The notes under the pieces were generated by a model that searched no databases, had not been told where the DNA came from, and was given only the letters and a program-made list of their open reading frames with translations. 64,000 nucleotides of DNA. Origin: Formicincola oecophyllae (lineage in GTDB: Bacteria > Pseudomonadota > Alphaproteobacteria > Acetobacterales > Acetobacteraceae). Both the position numbers and the translations under genes were made by a program. Location of the stretch: positions 310,001-374,000 of the forward strand of contig NZ_CP038231.1 of assembly GCF_006542395.2 (NCBI RefSeq). The letters run 5' to 3'. This document shows positions 45,674 through 53,890 of the stretch, one piece after another (positions within the stretch are counted from its first letter, which is position 1; each line of letters starts with the position of its first letter).

Positions 45674-47215
45674 ATGCTCTCATCCTTTACCCGCCGTTTC
45701 CGCCATGGGGCTTCATGCAGCGCGCTGCGCGCTGCGCTGGCTTGCACAGCCTTCATGGGTGCAGGATCCCTTCTGCCGGTCCCTGCCTGGGCGCAAGCAG
45801 CCCCCGCGCCCAGTACACAGGCAGCCCCACCCCAAGGCATGACCCACCGTCAGCGCCCCCACAGCGGCACTGTGACCTTGGGTGACGATGACCAGTCAGG
45901 CGGCATGAAGGCAGCCAGTTCAGACGACCAGATTATTGCTATCGTCAATGGGCAGATCATTACAGCGCGTGATGTTGATGACCGTGCGCGTCTGTTCGTC
46001 CTCTCCACCGGGCTACCTGTGACAGACCAGGTGTTCCGCCGTATGCGGGGCCAGATCGTTCACCAAATGATTGATGAGCGCCTCAAAATGCAGGAAATGC
46101 TGCAGCGGCAGGTGCTGGTGTCCCCGCGAGAAATCTCTGATGCCATCGCTGGAATTGAGCAACGCAACGGCATGTCCCCCAACATGCTGCGCAACAAGCT
46201 GGCTGAGGATGGCATGTCCCTCACCACGCTTGTGGACCAGCTGCGTGTGCAGATTGGCTGGATGCAGGTTCTGCGCATGAACCTTGGCCCTGCCTCACGT
46301 GTTACTCCCCAGCAGATCGCCCAGCGTGAGAAGGGCCTGCAGAAAGACGCTGGCAAGGCCCAGTATTTTATGAGTGAGGTCTTTATTCCCGTTTTGGACG
46401 CTTTGCATGACCAGCCAGAGCGCACCTTCACTGAAACCATCATCGCCGAACTGCGCAAAGGCGCCCCCTTCCCCCTGGTGGCAGCCCAGTTTTCCCAAGA
46501 CCCCAGCGCTTTGGAGGGTGGCTCCCTTGGTTGGGTGGAAGAGGACAGGCTGGATCCTGAGGTGGTGGATGTGATCCGCCAAATGCCTGACCAAGCCATA
46601 TCAAATCCCATTCGTGTTCCAGGCGGTTTCGTTATCGCCACTGTTCACCAGCGCCGCACGGTGGGCAAGCAAATGGCCACTGTGCTGAACTTGCGTCAGG
46701 TCTTCTTCCCCTTCACTGAACCCCTCAATCCCCAAATGCCCACCGCGAAGCAACGCGATGCCTTGCAGGGTGCCATACATTTGATGCAAACAGCCCATGA
46801 CTGCAAAACCATGGAAACCGTCAACGCCCAACAAGGCACTGTGCGTCCCAGCAACCCAGGCCTGCAGGTGGAAAGTCAGCTCCAGCCCGCCATCAAGGCC
46901 ATTTTGGGCAAACTTCCCCTTAACCGTGCCACCAGACCCATGGTGTCGCCCAGCGGCATTGTGGTGTTAATGGTTTGCTCACGCGAGCAGCGCAACCTGG
47001 CCCAACAAAGCCCAGGGCAGGTGGCTGACCAAATGATGTCTGAACGCATTGAACAAGCCGCCCAGCAGCTTCAACGCAGTTTGGAACGCCGCGCCGTCAT
47101 CACAGTGCGCAAGGCGGGGCAGCGTCTAGCCTCCCAAGGGCAGGCCAAAACGCCCAACACTTCTGCCCATGGTAGGGGTGCTTCCCCAAGGGCTCATCAC
47201 AGAAGTCACTCTTGA
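45674..47215 (+). CDS. surA: SurA-type periplasmic chaperone / peptidyl-prolyl isomerase
   Basis: A 513-residue exported protein. A signal peptide ends near AWAQ (residue 41), a Pro/Gln linker follows, and the SurA N-terminal chaperone domain runs from about 80 (IIAIVNGQIITARDVDDRA) through the helices VFRRMRGQIVHQMIDERLK. A parvulin PpiC domain lies at about 230-330 (AAQFSQDPSALEGGSLGW). Only one PPIase domain is clear. It folds outer-membrane proteins including LptD. The Arg/Ser-rich tail is unusual. It starts three bases after the lptD stop. Confidence 0.88.
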   Translation: MLSSFTRRFRHGASCSALRAALACTAFMGAGSLLPVPAWAQAAPAPSTQAAPPQGMTHRQRPHSGTVTLGDDDQSGGMKAASSDDQIIAIVNGQIITARDVDDRARLFVLSTGLPVTDQVFRRMRGQIVHQMIDERLKMQEMLQRQVLVSPREISDAIAGIEQRNGMSPNMLRNKLAEDGMSLTTLVDQLRVQIGWMQVLRMNLGPASRVTPQQIAQREKGLQKDAGKAQYFMSEVFIPVLDALHDQPERTFTETIIAELRKGAPFPLVAAQFSQDPSALEGGSLGWVEEDRLDPEVVDVIRQMPDQAISNPIRVPGGFVIATVHQRRTVGKQMATVLNLRQVFFPFTEPLNPQMPTAKQRDALQGAIHLMQTAHDCKTMETVNAQQGTVRPSNPGLQVESQLQPAIKAILGKLPLNRATRPMVSPSGIVVLMVCSREQRNLAQQSPGQVADQMMSERIEQAAQQLQRSLERRAVITVRKAGQRLASQGQAKTPNTSAHGRGASPRAHHRSHS

Positions 47216-47249
47216 TGGCGTCTATGCCAGCTTTGCCCAGGAAATTATC

Positions 47250-48089
47250 ATGACATCCTCTTCCACCCCTACAATGCTGCCTCCTTTGGGGGAAACGTTG
47301 AAGACCCATGGGCTTCTGGCCAAGAAGTCATTGGGGCAGCACTTTCTGCTCGACCCTTCAGTGTGCCACCGCATCGCAGGGCTGGGGGCACCTTTGAAGG
47401 GCAGACATGTGGTGGAGATTGGCCCTGGGCCAGGGGGCTTGACCAGGGCGCTGCTTGAAAGTGACGCTGCCACCGTCACCGCTGTGGAGATTGACGAACG
47501 CGCCTGGCCCATTCTGGATGAACTCGCAGCGCACTATCCAGGGCGGCTTAATATCGTCAAACAGGATGCCCTTGCCGTCAATGCGGCCGCTCTGGTGCCA
47601 GCGCCACGGCAAATTATCGCCAACTTGCCCTACAATGTGGGCACGCCTATGCTCATCAACTGGCTGCGGCAGGCGGGGGAATGGGAACGCCTTGTCCTGA
47701 TGTTTCAAGCAGAAGTGGCGGAGCGCATTTGCGCGGCCCCAGGCACCAGCCATTATGGGCGCCTTGCTGTGCTTTCACAGTGGTGCGCTGATTGCCACAT
47801 CGGCATGGAATTGCCGCCAGGGGCGTTCACCCCGCCCCCCAAGGTAAATTCGGCTGTCGCAGTGCTGGTGCCCCACGTGCAGCAGCCTTCGCCACAGCTA
47901 TTCAAGGCCATGGAACGGGTAACGGCGGCAGCTTTTGGGCAGCGCCGCAAAATGTTGCGTTCCAGCTTAAAGTCACTGGGGGGCATAACCCTTCTTGAGG
48001 AAGCCGGCATTGAGGGCAACCGCCGTGCTGAAACCCTCACCGTGGCGGAGTTCGCCAGGCTAGCCGCCCTTGAAGCCACCAAACGTTAG
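47250..48089 (+). CDS. rsmA: 16S rRNA m6(2)A1518/A1519 dimethyltransferase
   Basis: A 279-residue KsgA/RsmA. Motifs are KKSLGQHFLLD, EIGPGPGGLTRALLE (SAM motif I), ANLPYNVGTPMLINW (NLPY) and AFGQRRKMLRSSLK. It dimethylates two adenines at the 3' end of 16S rRNA in late 30S assembly. ATG 47250 has AGGAAA upstream; an earlier in-frame start at 47169 inside surA is rejected. In most proteobacteria pdxA lies between surA and rsmA; only 34 bases separate them here. Confidence 0.96.
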   Translation: MTSSSTPTMLPPLGETLKTHGLLAKKSLGQHFLLDPSVCHRIAGLGAPLKGRHVVEIGPGPGGLTRALLESDAATVTAVEIDERAWPILDELAAHYPGRLNIVKQDALAVNAAALVPAPRQIIANLPYNVGTPMLINWLRQAGEWERLVLMFQAEVAERICAAPGTSHYGRLAVLSQWCADCHIGMELPPGAFTPPPKVNSAVAVLVPHVQQPSPQLFKAMERVTAAAFGQRRKMLRSSLKSLGGITLLEEAGIEGNRRAETLTVAEFARLAALEATKR

Positions 48090-48106
48090 AAGGCTGCGCA
48101 CAGACC

Positions 48107-49282
48107 ATGACTAAGCGTCAGAACATTTACCACAGCGAACATTTGCGGGCTTGGTCGATTTTCCATGGAGAAAACGCCCTCAGCGCGCCTGAGGAAGACA
48201 TCAAACCGGTTTTCGTGGTTTTCAACCACATGTGGCAACATCCCCTGACAGACGATATGTTTTTGCAAGAATTGGGCTGGGGCCAAGAATTTTTTGAAAA
48301 ATCAAATATAGATGCCGTGTTCATCAATTCACGGCATAATACATGGTTTCAAGAGCCAGACTTCCCCCAGTTACTTTCAGTTTTGCAAGGAACCTTGTCT
48401 TCCCGTAAGCGAATCTATACTTACGGTTACAGCATGGGTGGGTACGGGGCCTTGCGCTATGCAGCAGCACTCAACGCATGTGCCATAGCCATATCCCCAC
48501 ACCATCCTGACCATAATGTTCTGGCATGCCTACCCACTCCACGCCGCGCTTATGTGTTTTATGACCCGCAATGGGAGGAGGACCAGGGGTTCATTCGTAA
48601 GCTGGGCAGGGCCCACACGTTTGTTAAGGTCAAGCTGCCCTATGTTTGCCATAGCACAGCCAGTTTCCTAGCTGAGATGAAGTTACTGGGTGCTTCGATA
48701 AAGGAGTTTGCTCGCAATCAATTCGATGCAGCCGCCTTTGAAAAACTGGCTTTCCAAAAGCGCCGGCAATCACCCAGTTATTTCCAGGGCCTTGCTGAAG
48801 CCAATCTCTTGAAGAAACGTGAAAACTGGGAACTTCTCATGCGTGAGAAAGCTCGTGCCATGAGCCCAGTTTGGTGGAGTGATATCCATCAACTAAAGCT
48901 ATTGCTTTTGCGGATGAATGAGAATGTCGGGAAGGGTGAACAGACTCAGCGGCTCGCGGCAGCAAGGGAACTTTCCGAACTCATCACCTCTTTGCAAGAC
49001 CAGCGCTTGGAAGCGGGCAAGCTGCTGGTTTTTGCGCAAAAAGGGTCTCTGGCCATTTCTTTGTTGAGGCAAGTCACCCATGAGGAGCCCAACAATCCTG
49101 TAGCCCATGCGTTTCTGGCACGTGCTTTAAGCCATGCCGACCAATTCAAACCAGCTTGCAAAGCTGCTTGCCGCGCTATCATCCTTTCAAGCCGCCAGAA
49201 ACATGCGCGCCGTTGGGCGTATCGGCTGCTTCTTGGCAAAATCGCTTTGAAGAAGCTGTCAAATCTGCCCAAAGTGCCTTAA
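48107..49282 (+). CDS. alpha/beta-hydrolase-like protein with TPR-like C-terminal half, unknown role
   Basis: A 391-residue protein I cannot place in a named family. The N-terminal half looks like an alpha/beta hydrolase: strand PVFVVFNHMW, strand AVFINSRHN, and a nucleophile elbow GYSMGG with Ser109, then KLPYVCHST with a possible catalytic His. The C-terminal half is helical with two TPR-like helical pairs (NPVAHAFLARALSHADQF and following). There is no signal peptide. Base composition is AT-richer than the neighbours (48 G+C of 120 bases over 48241-48360). It starts 17 bases after rsmA but need not belong to that unit. No role is supported by the context. Confidence 0.7.
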   Translation: MTKRQNIYHSEHLRAWSIFHGENALSAPEEDIKPVFVVFNHMWQHPLTDDMFLQELGWGQEFFEKSNIDAVFINSRHNTWFQEPDFPQLLSVLQGTLSSRKRIYTYGYSMGGYGALRYAAALNACAIAISPHHPDHNVLACLPTPRRAYVFYDPQWEEDQGFIRKLGRAHTFVKVKLPYVCHSTASFLAEMKLLGASIKEFARNQFDAAAFEKLAFQKRRQSPSYFQGLAEANLLKKRENWELLMREKARAMSPVWWSDIHQLKLLLLRMNENVGKGEQTQRLAAARELSELITSLQDQRLEAGKLLVFAQKGSLAISLLRQVTHEEPNNPVAHAFLARALSHADQFKPACKAACRAIILSSRQKHARRWAYRLLLGKIALKKLSNLPKVP

Positions 49283-49305
49283 GCCCCCTAAATCCCTTAA
49301 GCCCC

Positions 49306-49713
49306 TCAAAGGGTTTTCCCATTGATGCTGACGATATTCCAGCCATGGGTGGTTTTTTCCATTTTCAGCTTCAAACGTGTGGGCTGGCTGCCTGTGGTGG
49401 GGCTGGTGAAGCGCACTTTGCACAGGAACACACCGCGCAGCTCTGGGTCTGTGCGGCATTTACGCAGTGTGAGTTGATCCCGATTCAGTTTGGTCAGGCG
49501 GCCATGCAGGAAGTCATCCTCCGCTTGGCGCAAATCAGCTGCGCTGATGTGTTGGCCATTGAGGGCTCGGCTTTGATGATTCTGATTCTGCACCATCATC
49601 AGCATGGCGCGGCGCACTTCCTTTTCCGTGGGGCCTTTGGGGCCACACCCGGAAAGTGTCATGATGGCAGCACCCCAAACAAAAGCAGTAAACAGGCGCC
49701 GCGCATAGATCAT
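49306..49713 (-). CDS. small predicted lipoprotein of unknown function
   Basis: A 135-residue protein with a lipoprotein signal: MIYARRLFTAF, hydrophobic core, then TLSGCG giving a lipidated Cys near residue 23. The mature part holds PTEKEVRRAMLMMVQ, a helical middle and the beta-rich end LRGVFLCKVRF with a second cysteine pair (KCRTD and LCKV). I know no named family. It is convergent with the alpha/beta-hydrolase-like gene (23 bases between) and is not obviously in an operon. Confidence 0.68.
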   Translation of the reverse strand: MIYARRLFTAFVWGAAIMTLSGCGPKGPTEKEVRRAMLMMVQNQNHQSRALNGQHISAADLRQAEDDFLHGRLTKLNRDQLTLRKCRTDPELRGVFLCKVRFTSPTTGSQPTRLKLKMEKTTHGWNIVSINGKTL

Positions 49714-49839
49714 CAACCAAACTCCAGGTTAGCCAGAAACTAGGTGGGAAAGGCCACTCCACTTGAAAAGGGCCTCACTATGGCTTCCTGGCCTAAAGCA
49801 CTTCAACGCTTCTGCCAACAACCCTTGTGAGGGCCTACA

Positions 49840-49856
49840 GAAAACAAACTGTTTTC
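49840..49856. repeat. short perfect inverted repeat after the coiled-coil gene
   Basis: GAAAACA-AAC-TGTTTTC, seven-base arms around a three-base loop, 8 bases past the stop of the gene at 49865-50188 (minus strand). There is no clear T-run after it, so an intrinsic terminator is possible but unproven. Confidence 0.35.
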
Positions 49857-49864
49857 AAGGCTCC

Positions 49865-50188
49865 TCAAGCCTGGCCGCGGTTATGATCTTGGTAACGGGC
49901 ACGTTCCTCAAGGCGTTGGCGTTCCCGCTCCAGATGTTGCCGGTAGAACTGCATATTGGCGCGCAACTGGCCCAATTCATTAGCGATGGTGGCTTCCGTC
50001 ATGGTGTGGTTTTGCAAAACGTTGCGCGCGTCAGGGCGTGGCAGGGAAAGGGCTTTGGCCTTCTCCACCAAGTCCTTCTCCAGTTCAGCCACCAGCCCTG
50101 CTGATTGGGTCAGTTGCGCCAAAGCCTTGTCTAAAGTGGCTTGGGTGGCCTTACCTGACTTGGAGTGGGTTGGGCGTTTGGGGGTCAT
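49865..50188 (-). CDS. small coiled-coil protein, unknown
   Basis: A 107-residue soluble protein, strongly helical: LDKALAQLTQSAGLVAELEKDL and QFYRQHLERERQRLEERARYQ are heptad-rich and may form a coiled coil. It has basic residues at the N terminus (MTPKRPTHSKSGKA) and lacks signal or membrane segments. I do not recognise it. It lies 46 bases from the end of cfa, same strand. The short inverted repeat GAAAACA/TGTTTTC at 49840-49856 follows its stop. Confidence 0.55.
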   Translation of the reverse strand: MTPKRPTHSKSGKATQATLDKALAQLTQSAGLVAELEKDLVEKAKALSLPRPDARNVLQNHTMTEATIANELGQLRANMQFYRQHLERERQRLEERARYQDHNRGQA

Positions 50189-50234
50189 GGTTACTTACTT
50201 TCATTGTTTGATAATAAGCTGGGAACGCGCAGAG

Positions 50235-51575
50235 TCAGGAACGCTCCACACCAGAAGCAGCTTTTGAAACTAGGCTGGCTGTCGCTTCATCAGCCATAGC
50301 CCTGCTGTTCATCATATAATCGCGCGTCAAGGGCACCGCCTCCAGGGTGGGGGCAAGCTGAAGCTGGAAATTCATGTGGTCTTGCACCCTGAAGGCCATC
50401 TCTGACGCTGTAAGGTAGAAACGGAACATTCGGACGAAGCGTTCATCATAAAGGGCGCGCACCTCATCAACATGGTCTTCAAAGCGCTGCCGCCAATGAT
50501 GAAGGGTTTTGGCGTAATGCAGACGCAGAATCTCACAATCAGCCACCCAAAGGCCAGATTGCTCCACAGCGCCAATAGCCTCGCTGACAGCTGGGCTATA
50601 GCCTCCTGGGAAAATGTAGCGTTCAATCCAAGGATTGGTGGTTCCAGGACCGCCTTTGCGGCCAATGGAATGGATCAACGCCACGCCATCGTCCTTCAAC
50701 AGTTTCTTGATGGCGCTAAAGAACGTGATGTATTCACCTTTACCAACATGTTCCAACATGCCAACAGACACTACGCGGTCAAAAGGCCCCTTGGCATTGC
50801 GGTAATCCATCAGGCGGAAATCAACCAGGTGCTCCAGCCCTTCCTGGCGCGCACGCTGGCGCGCGATGGCCAGCTGCTCTGTAGATAGGGTGATTCCCGT
50901 GACATGCGCGCCGTAATCGCGCGCCAATGACAACGCAAGCCCACCCCAACCACAGCCAATATCCAGCACGCGCAAGCCGGGCTTGGTCAGGCGAAGCTTG
51001 GCAGCGATGTGGTGTTTCTTGGCTTTTTGCGCCTCTTCCAAATTTTCATCGCCGCGCGGGAAGTAACCACAGCTGTACTGCATGTCCTGGTCAAGGAATA
51101 AACGGTACAGGCGCGCATCCAAATCATAGTGGTGGGCCACATTGCGGCGTGCTTTACGGGGATTGTTGTACAGTGACGGTGCCAAACCCAACGTTTTGAA
51201 CGCGAATTTGATGCGCCGCGCCGTTCCCATGATTTGTTCATTGACCAGGTTGCGATTTTCCACATTCAGCATCAGGAGCTTCAAAAGCTCCGCCAAGGCG
51301 TCACTTTCACTTTGTCCTTCATGGGTGGGCAAGGGGATGATCTCACCACTCATGTAACGTTCACCAAATGCGAGGCCAGGATTGAACAACATGGCCTTCT
51401 GCGCCTCCTCAGTGCGGAAGCGCACGGCGGCCTTCAGGCGTTTGGCTGGATTGGGGGACTCTTCAGGACCAATGTAAAGACGTTCAGTGCCATCAGCGAA
51501 TACCACCCTAAGGCTACCTTCCTGAACAAGACGTTTGAGAATGTGTTCAAAAACAGTATTCATAACATTGACCAT
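50235..51575 (-). CDS. cfa: cyclopropane-fatty-acyl-phospholipid synthase family methyltransferase
   Basis: A 446-residue Cfa-like enzyme that transfers a methylene from SAM to unsaturated acyl chains in membrane phospholipids. After an N-terminal lipid-binding part come HHYDLDARLYRLFLD and MQYSCGYFP, the SAM motif LDIGCGWGGLALSLA, then DYRNAKGPFDRVVSVGMLEHVG in pieces and the C-terminal LTASEMAFR. Length is longer than the Escherichia coli enzyme (382) and in line with alphaproteobacterial forms. The start may be ATG 51575 or 51563. Confidence 0.92.
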   Translation of the reverse strand: MVNVMNTVFEHILKRLVQEGSLRVVFADGTERLYIGPEESPNPAKRLKAAVRFRTEEAQKAMLFNPGLAFGERYMSGEIIPLPTHEGQSESDALAELLKLLMLNVENRNLVNEQIMGTARRIKFAFKTLGLAPSLYNNPRKARRNVAHHYDLDARLYRLFLDQDMQYSCGYFPRGDENLEEAQKAKKHHIAAKLRLTKPGLRVLDIGCGWGGLALSLARDYGAHVTGITLSTEQLAIARQRARQEGLEHLVDFRLMDYRNAKGPFDRVVSVGMLEHVGKGEYITFFSAIKKLLKDDGVALIHSIGRKGGPGTTNPWIERYIFPGGYSPAVSEAIGAVEQSGLWVADCEILRLHYAKTLHHWRQRFEDHVDEVRALYDERFVRMFRFYLTASEMAFRVQDHMNFQLQLAPTLEAVPLTRDYMMNSRAMADEATASLVSKAASGVERS

Positions 51576-51626
51576 GACTTCAGTCCTGTCCTGGGGTGCC
51601 TGGCAGTGAAATAGGGGAAATGCCCT

Positions 51627-51989
51627 TTAAGCATTGGCAGCTTGAGCTGCCGCCTGGGCTGGTGTGAGGGGCTTGGGCTGAGGTTCAACAGAGGCTGGGG
51701 CAGCAGCTGGCTGGGTAAGTGCAGGCGCCTGCACGTGGGGGGCAGTGGCCGCAGTCTTTTCACCGCCCTCTAAATAGGCAGCGCTGCCAGGCACAGCTGC
51801 AAGGGCCTGAAAAACATGATGGGTGGTGCCATTGCCCAACTTCACAAACTGAGGCGCCCCCAAGGGGAAGAGCCCCCTGCCGCCCCACCAGCGCACTTTG
51901 TCAGCCAAAACATTGAAGGCCTCTGAAACGCATTGATCCCGGGTGAGGTCCTCTATGGCCACTGTGACAACATGGTAGGTTTCGTTCAT
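51627..51989 (-). CDS. unknown 120-residue protein with Ala/Pro-rich tail
   Basis: An unrecognised protein with a good ribosome site: AGGAGAG about seven bases before ATG 51989. Longer in-frame starts upstream look non-coding and are rejected. The first 70 residues (YHVVTVAIEDLTRDQCVSEA, then ADKVRWWGGRGLFPLGAPQF) form a small mixed alpha/beta part. The remaining 50 residues are Ala/Pro/Gln low complexity. It lies upstream of cfa by about 50 bases on the same strand, so the two could be co-transcribed. Confidence 0.55.
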   Translation of the reverse strand: MNETYHVVTVAIEDLTRDQCVSEAFNVLADKVRWWGGRGLFPLGAPQFVKLGNGTTHHVFQALAAVPGSAAYLEGGEKTAATAPHVQAPALTQPAAAPASVEPQPKPLTPAQAAAQAANA

Positions 51990-52306
51990 CACATCTCTCC
52001 TGCCCCTTAAATCAGGCGTACTTTCAGGCGTCATCAGTCTGGGCGGGGCTGATGGGCGTGCCATCATCCTCTCACAAGGGCATGAACGCAACCGCTCCTT
52101 GTCGTGGAAACCACATAAAAACGCTCTTAGCTTGTTAAATCCCTAAACCACAGCGTAAAAACAGAATTCCTTCAATCCCATCCCAGAGTGACCACACAGC
52201 AAAACACCCTGCCAGCCAAAGGCCAGCAGGGTGTTTTGGACAGGAGCCGCTTTCAGGAAGCGGAGCCATCAAAATGAAGCCTGGCCATGCCAGGCTTCAG
52301 GGCAAA
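51990..52306. other. 317-base stretch between the unknown 120-residue gene and rplI
   Basis: Apart from the rplI terminator hairpin at 52201-52237, I see no gene. An AT-rich segment near 52115-52175 could hold the promoter for the gene ending at 51627 (minus strand), but no clean -35/-10 pair can be assigned. Confidence 0.4.
52201..52237 (-). terminator. terminator after rplI
   Basis: The arms AAAACACCCTGC (52201-52212) and GCAGGGTGTTTT (52226-52237) are exact complements. They enclose a second perfect pairing GCC/GGC with loop AAA, and an internal CA/CA mismatch lies between. The outer arms end in AAAA and TTTT, so it should act on both strands. It lies about 70 bases after the rplI stop and closes the rpsF-rpsR-rplI message. 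Confidence 0.85.
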
Positions 52307-52930
52307 TCAGCCATCACCATTGATGGTTTCAGTCGCCAGAATGACGACGTCACCTTCAGGGGCAGCTTCCTGGGCTGCTTCTTCTGCAGCGGCTTCAGCG
52401 TGCAGTTCACCCAAGATGTCATCCTGGTCCTGGTCAGGCACAACAGCTTCACCACGCGCCTGGCGCTCGGCCTCTTCCTCAGAACGGGCCACATTGACCT
52501 GAACGGGAATGACCACTTCAGGGTGCAGAGACACCTGCGCTTCAGTGATGCCAAGGTTCTTGATGGGCGCTGGCAGACGAACCTGCTGGCGCGCCACGGT
52601 CAAACCCGCCTTAGTGACGGCCTGGGCGATGTCACGGGCTGTGACGGAGCCATAAAGTGCACCACTGTCACCAGCCTGACGGATCAGCACCACAGCCAGG
52701 TCAGCCATGCGCTCGGCAAGGCGTTCAGCCTCTTCGCGGCGCTGGATGTTCTGCGCTTCAAGCTGGGCGCGCTGCTGTTCAAAGCGGGCGCGGGCATTTT
52801 TAGTGGCACGAAGCGCCATACCCTTAGGCAGAAGGAAATTGCGCGCAAAACCTGGCTTGACATGGACGATGTCGCCCATTTGGCCAAGATGCTCAACGCG
52901 CTGAAGGAGAATGAGTTCAGTCAAAGCCAT
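52307..52930 (-). CDS. rplI: 50S ribosomal protein L9 with acidic C-terminal extension
   Basis: A 207-residue L9, about 55 residues longer than usual. The core is standard: ELILLQRVEHLGQMGD, VHVKPGFARNFLLPKGMA at the N-terminal domain and the long helix, then the C-domain. Residues 151-207 form a Glu/Asp/Ala-rich tail (EEEAERQARGEAV, then DQDQDDILGELHAEA and AAEEAAQEAA). The ATG at 52930 matches the family start. L9 bridges to the neighbouring ribosome or the small subunit region. It is 13 bases from rpsR. Confidence 0.96.
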   Translation of the reverse strand: MALTELILLQRVEHLGQMGDIVHVKPGFARNFLLPKGMALRATKNARARFEQQRAQLEAQNIQRREEAERLAERMADLAVVLIRQAGDSGALYGSVTARDIAQAVTKAGLTVARQQVRLPAPIKNLGITEAQVSLHPEVVIPVQVNVARSEEEAERQARGEAVVPDQDQDDILGELHAEAAAEEAAQEAAPEGDVVILATETINGDG

Positions 52931-52943
52931 GACCAAGCCTCCC

Positions 52944-53228
52944 TTAGTTGACGACGAACGGCAGAAGGGCGAGCAAGCGGGCACGCTTGATGGCGATGGC
53001 CAGCTCACGCTGCTTCTTAGCCGAAACGGCCGTGATGCGGCTCGGCACGATTTTGCCGCGCTCAGAAAGGAAGCGGCTCAGAAGGCGCACGTCCTTATAA
53101 TCGATTTTCGGCGCGTTAGGGCCAGAAAAAGGGCAAGACTTGCGGCGACGATAAAACGGGCGGCGCGCACCAACAGCAAGGCGGCGTTCAGCAGGGTTGA
53201 CGCCCTGGTTGTTTTCTGTGTCAGCCAT
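52944..53228 (-). CDS. rpsR: 30S ribosomal protein S18
   Basis: A 94-residue S18 with the conserved RRKSCPFSG near the N terminus and [25 protein letters not shown] in the core (quoted in short part only). It pairs with S6 on the 30S platform. It starts six bases after rpsF and ends 13 bases before rplI. Confidence 0.97.
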   Translation of the reverse strand: MADTENNQGVNPAERRLAVGARRPFYRRRKSCPFSGPNAPKIDYKDVRLLSRFLSERGKIVPSRITAVSAKKQRELAIAIKRARLLALLPFVVN

Positions 53229-53234
53229 TGGTGA

Positions 53235-53729
53235 TCACTCCTCTTCCTGGGCAGCCTGGCGTGGGGCGCCATCACGGTTCTCGCGGCGCTCACCACCACC
53301 AAAACCACCACTGCGGCCACCACGGCCAGAAGCGAAACGTCCGCCACTGCCGCCCTGGCCACCGCGCTCGCCGCGGCCACCACGTTCACCACGGCCGCCA
53401 CGCTCATCGCGGCGGGCCATCATGGCGCTGGGGGCTTCGTCAATCTCATCCACGCGCAAGCTCATCACGCGCAGGACATCCTCATTGAGGCCCAGCTGGC
53501 GGCGCATTTCATCCATGGCTTTGCTTGGCGCATCAATACCCAGAAGGACATAGTGGCCCTTACGGTTTTTCTTGATGCGGTAAGCCAGGGTGCGGAGGCC
53601 CCAGAACTCTTTTTTCTTGATAGAACCATCGAATTCGCCAAGCAGCGTGCCGATGTTCTCAACCAGCGCTTCCACCTGTGAAGGGGAAACGTCATTCCGC
53701 GCAATCAGCACGGTTTCGTACAGAGGCAT
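53235..53729 (-). CDS. rpsF: 30S ribosomal protein S6 with Arg/Gly-rich tail
   Basis: A 164-residue S6; the usual length is 95-135. Residues 1-100 are the normal ferredoxin-like fold ([20 protein letters not shown], then [20 protein letters not shown]). Residues 106-155 are a low-complexity RGG-type tail ([16 protein letters not shown], then [18 protein letters not shown]). S6 and S18 sit together on the 30S platform. The tail is rich in Arg and Gly, could bind RNA, and ends in acidic residues. The start ATG is followed by the family-typical beginning. Confidence 0.95.
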   Translation of the reverse strand: MPLYETVLIARNDVSPSQVEALVENIGTLLGEFDGSIKKKEFWGLRTLAYRIKKNRKGHYVLLGIDAPSKAMDEMRRQLGLNEDVLRVMSLRVDEIDEAPSAMMARRDERGGRGERGGRGERGGQGGSGGRFASGRGGRSGGFGGGERRENRDGAPRQAAQEEE

Positions 53730-53890
53730 GTGTGCTCCCTTCGGATAAGGTCAACCTAGCCCTGCAGCCTGGGCTTTCATCAAGCGCAAGGGGGACAGGT
53801 ATAGCCGCGCAGGGTTGCCTGTGACGGCCTGCACGGCAGGGAAAGCGTTCCATAGCCTTTCAGGGCTTGCATGGCAAGGCCGCCTGACTG

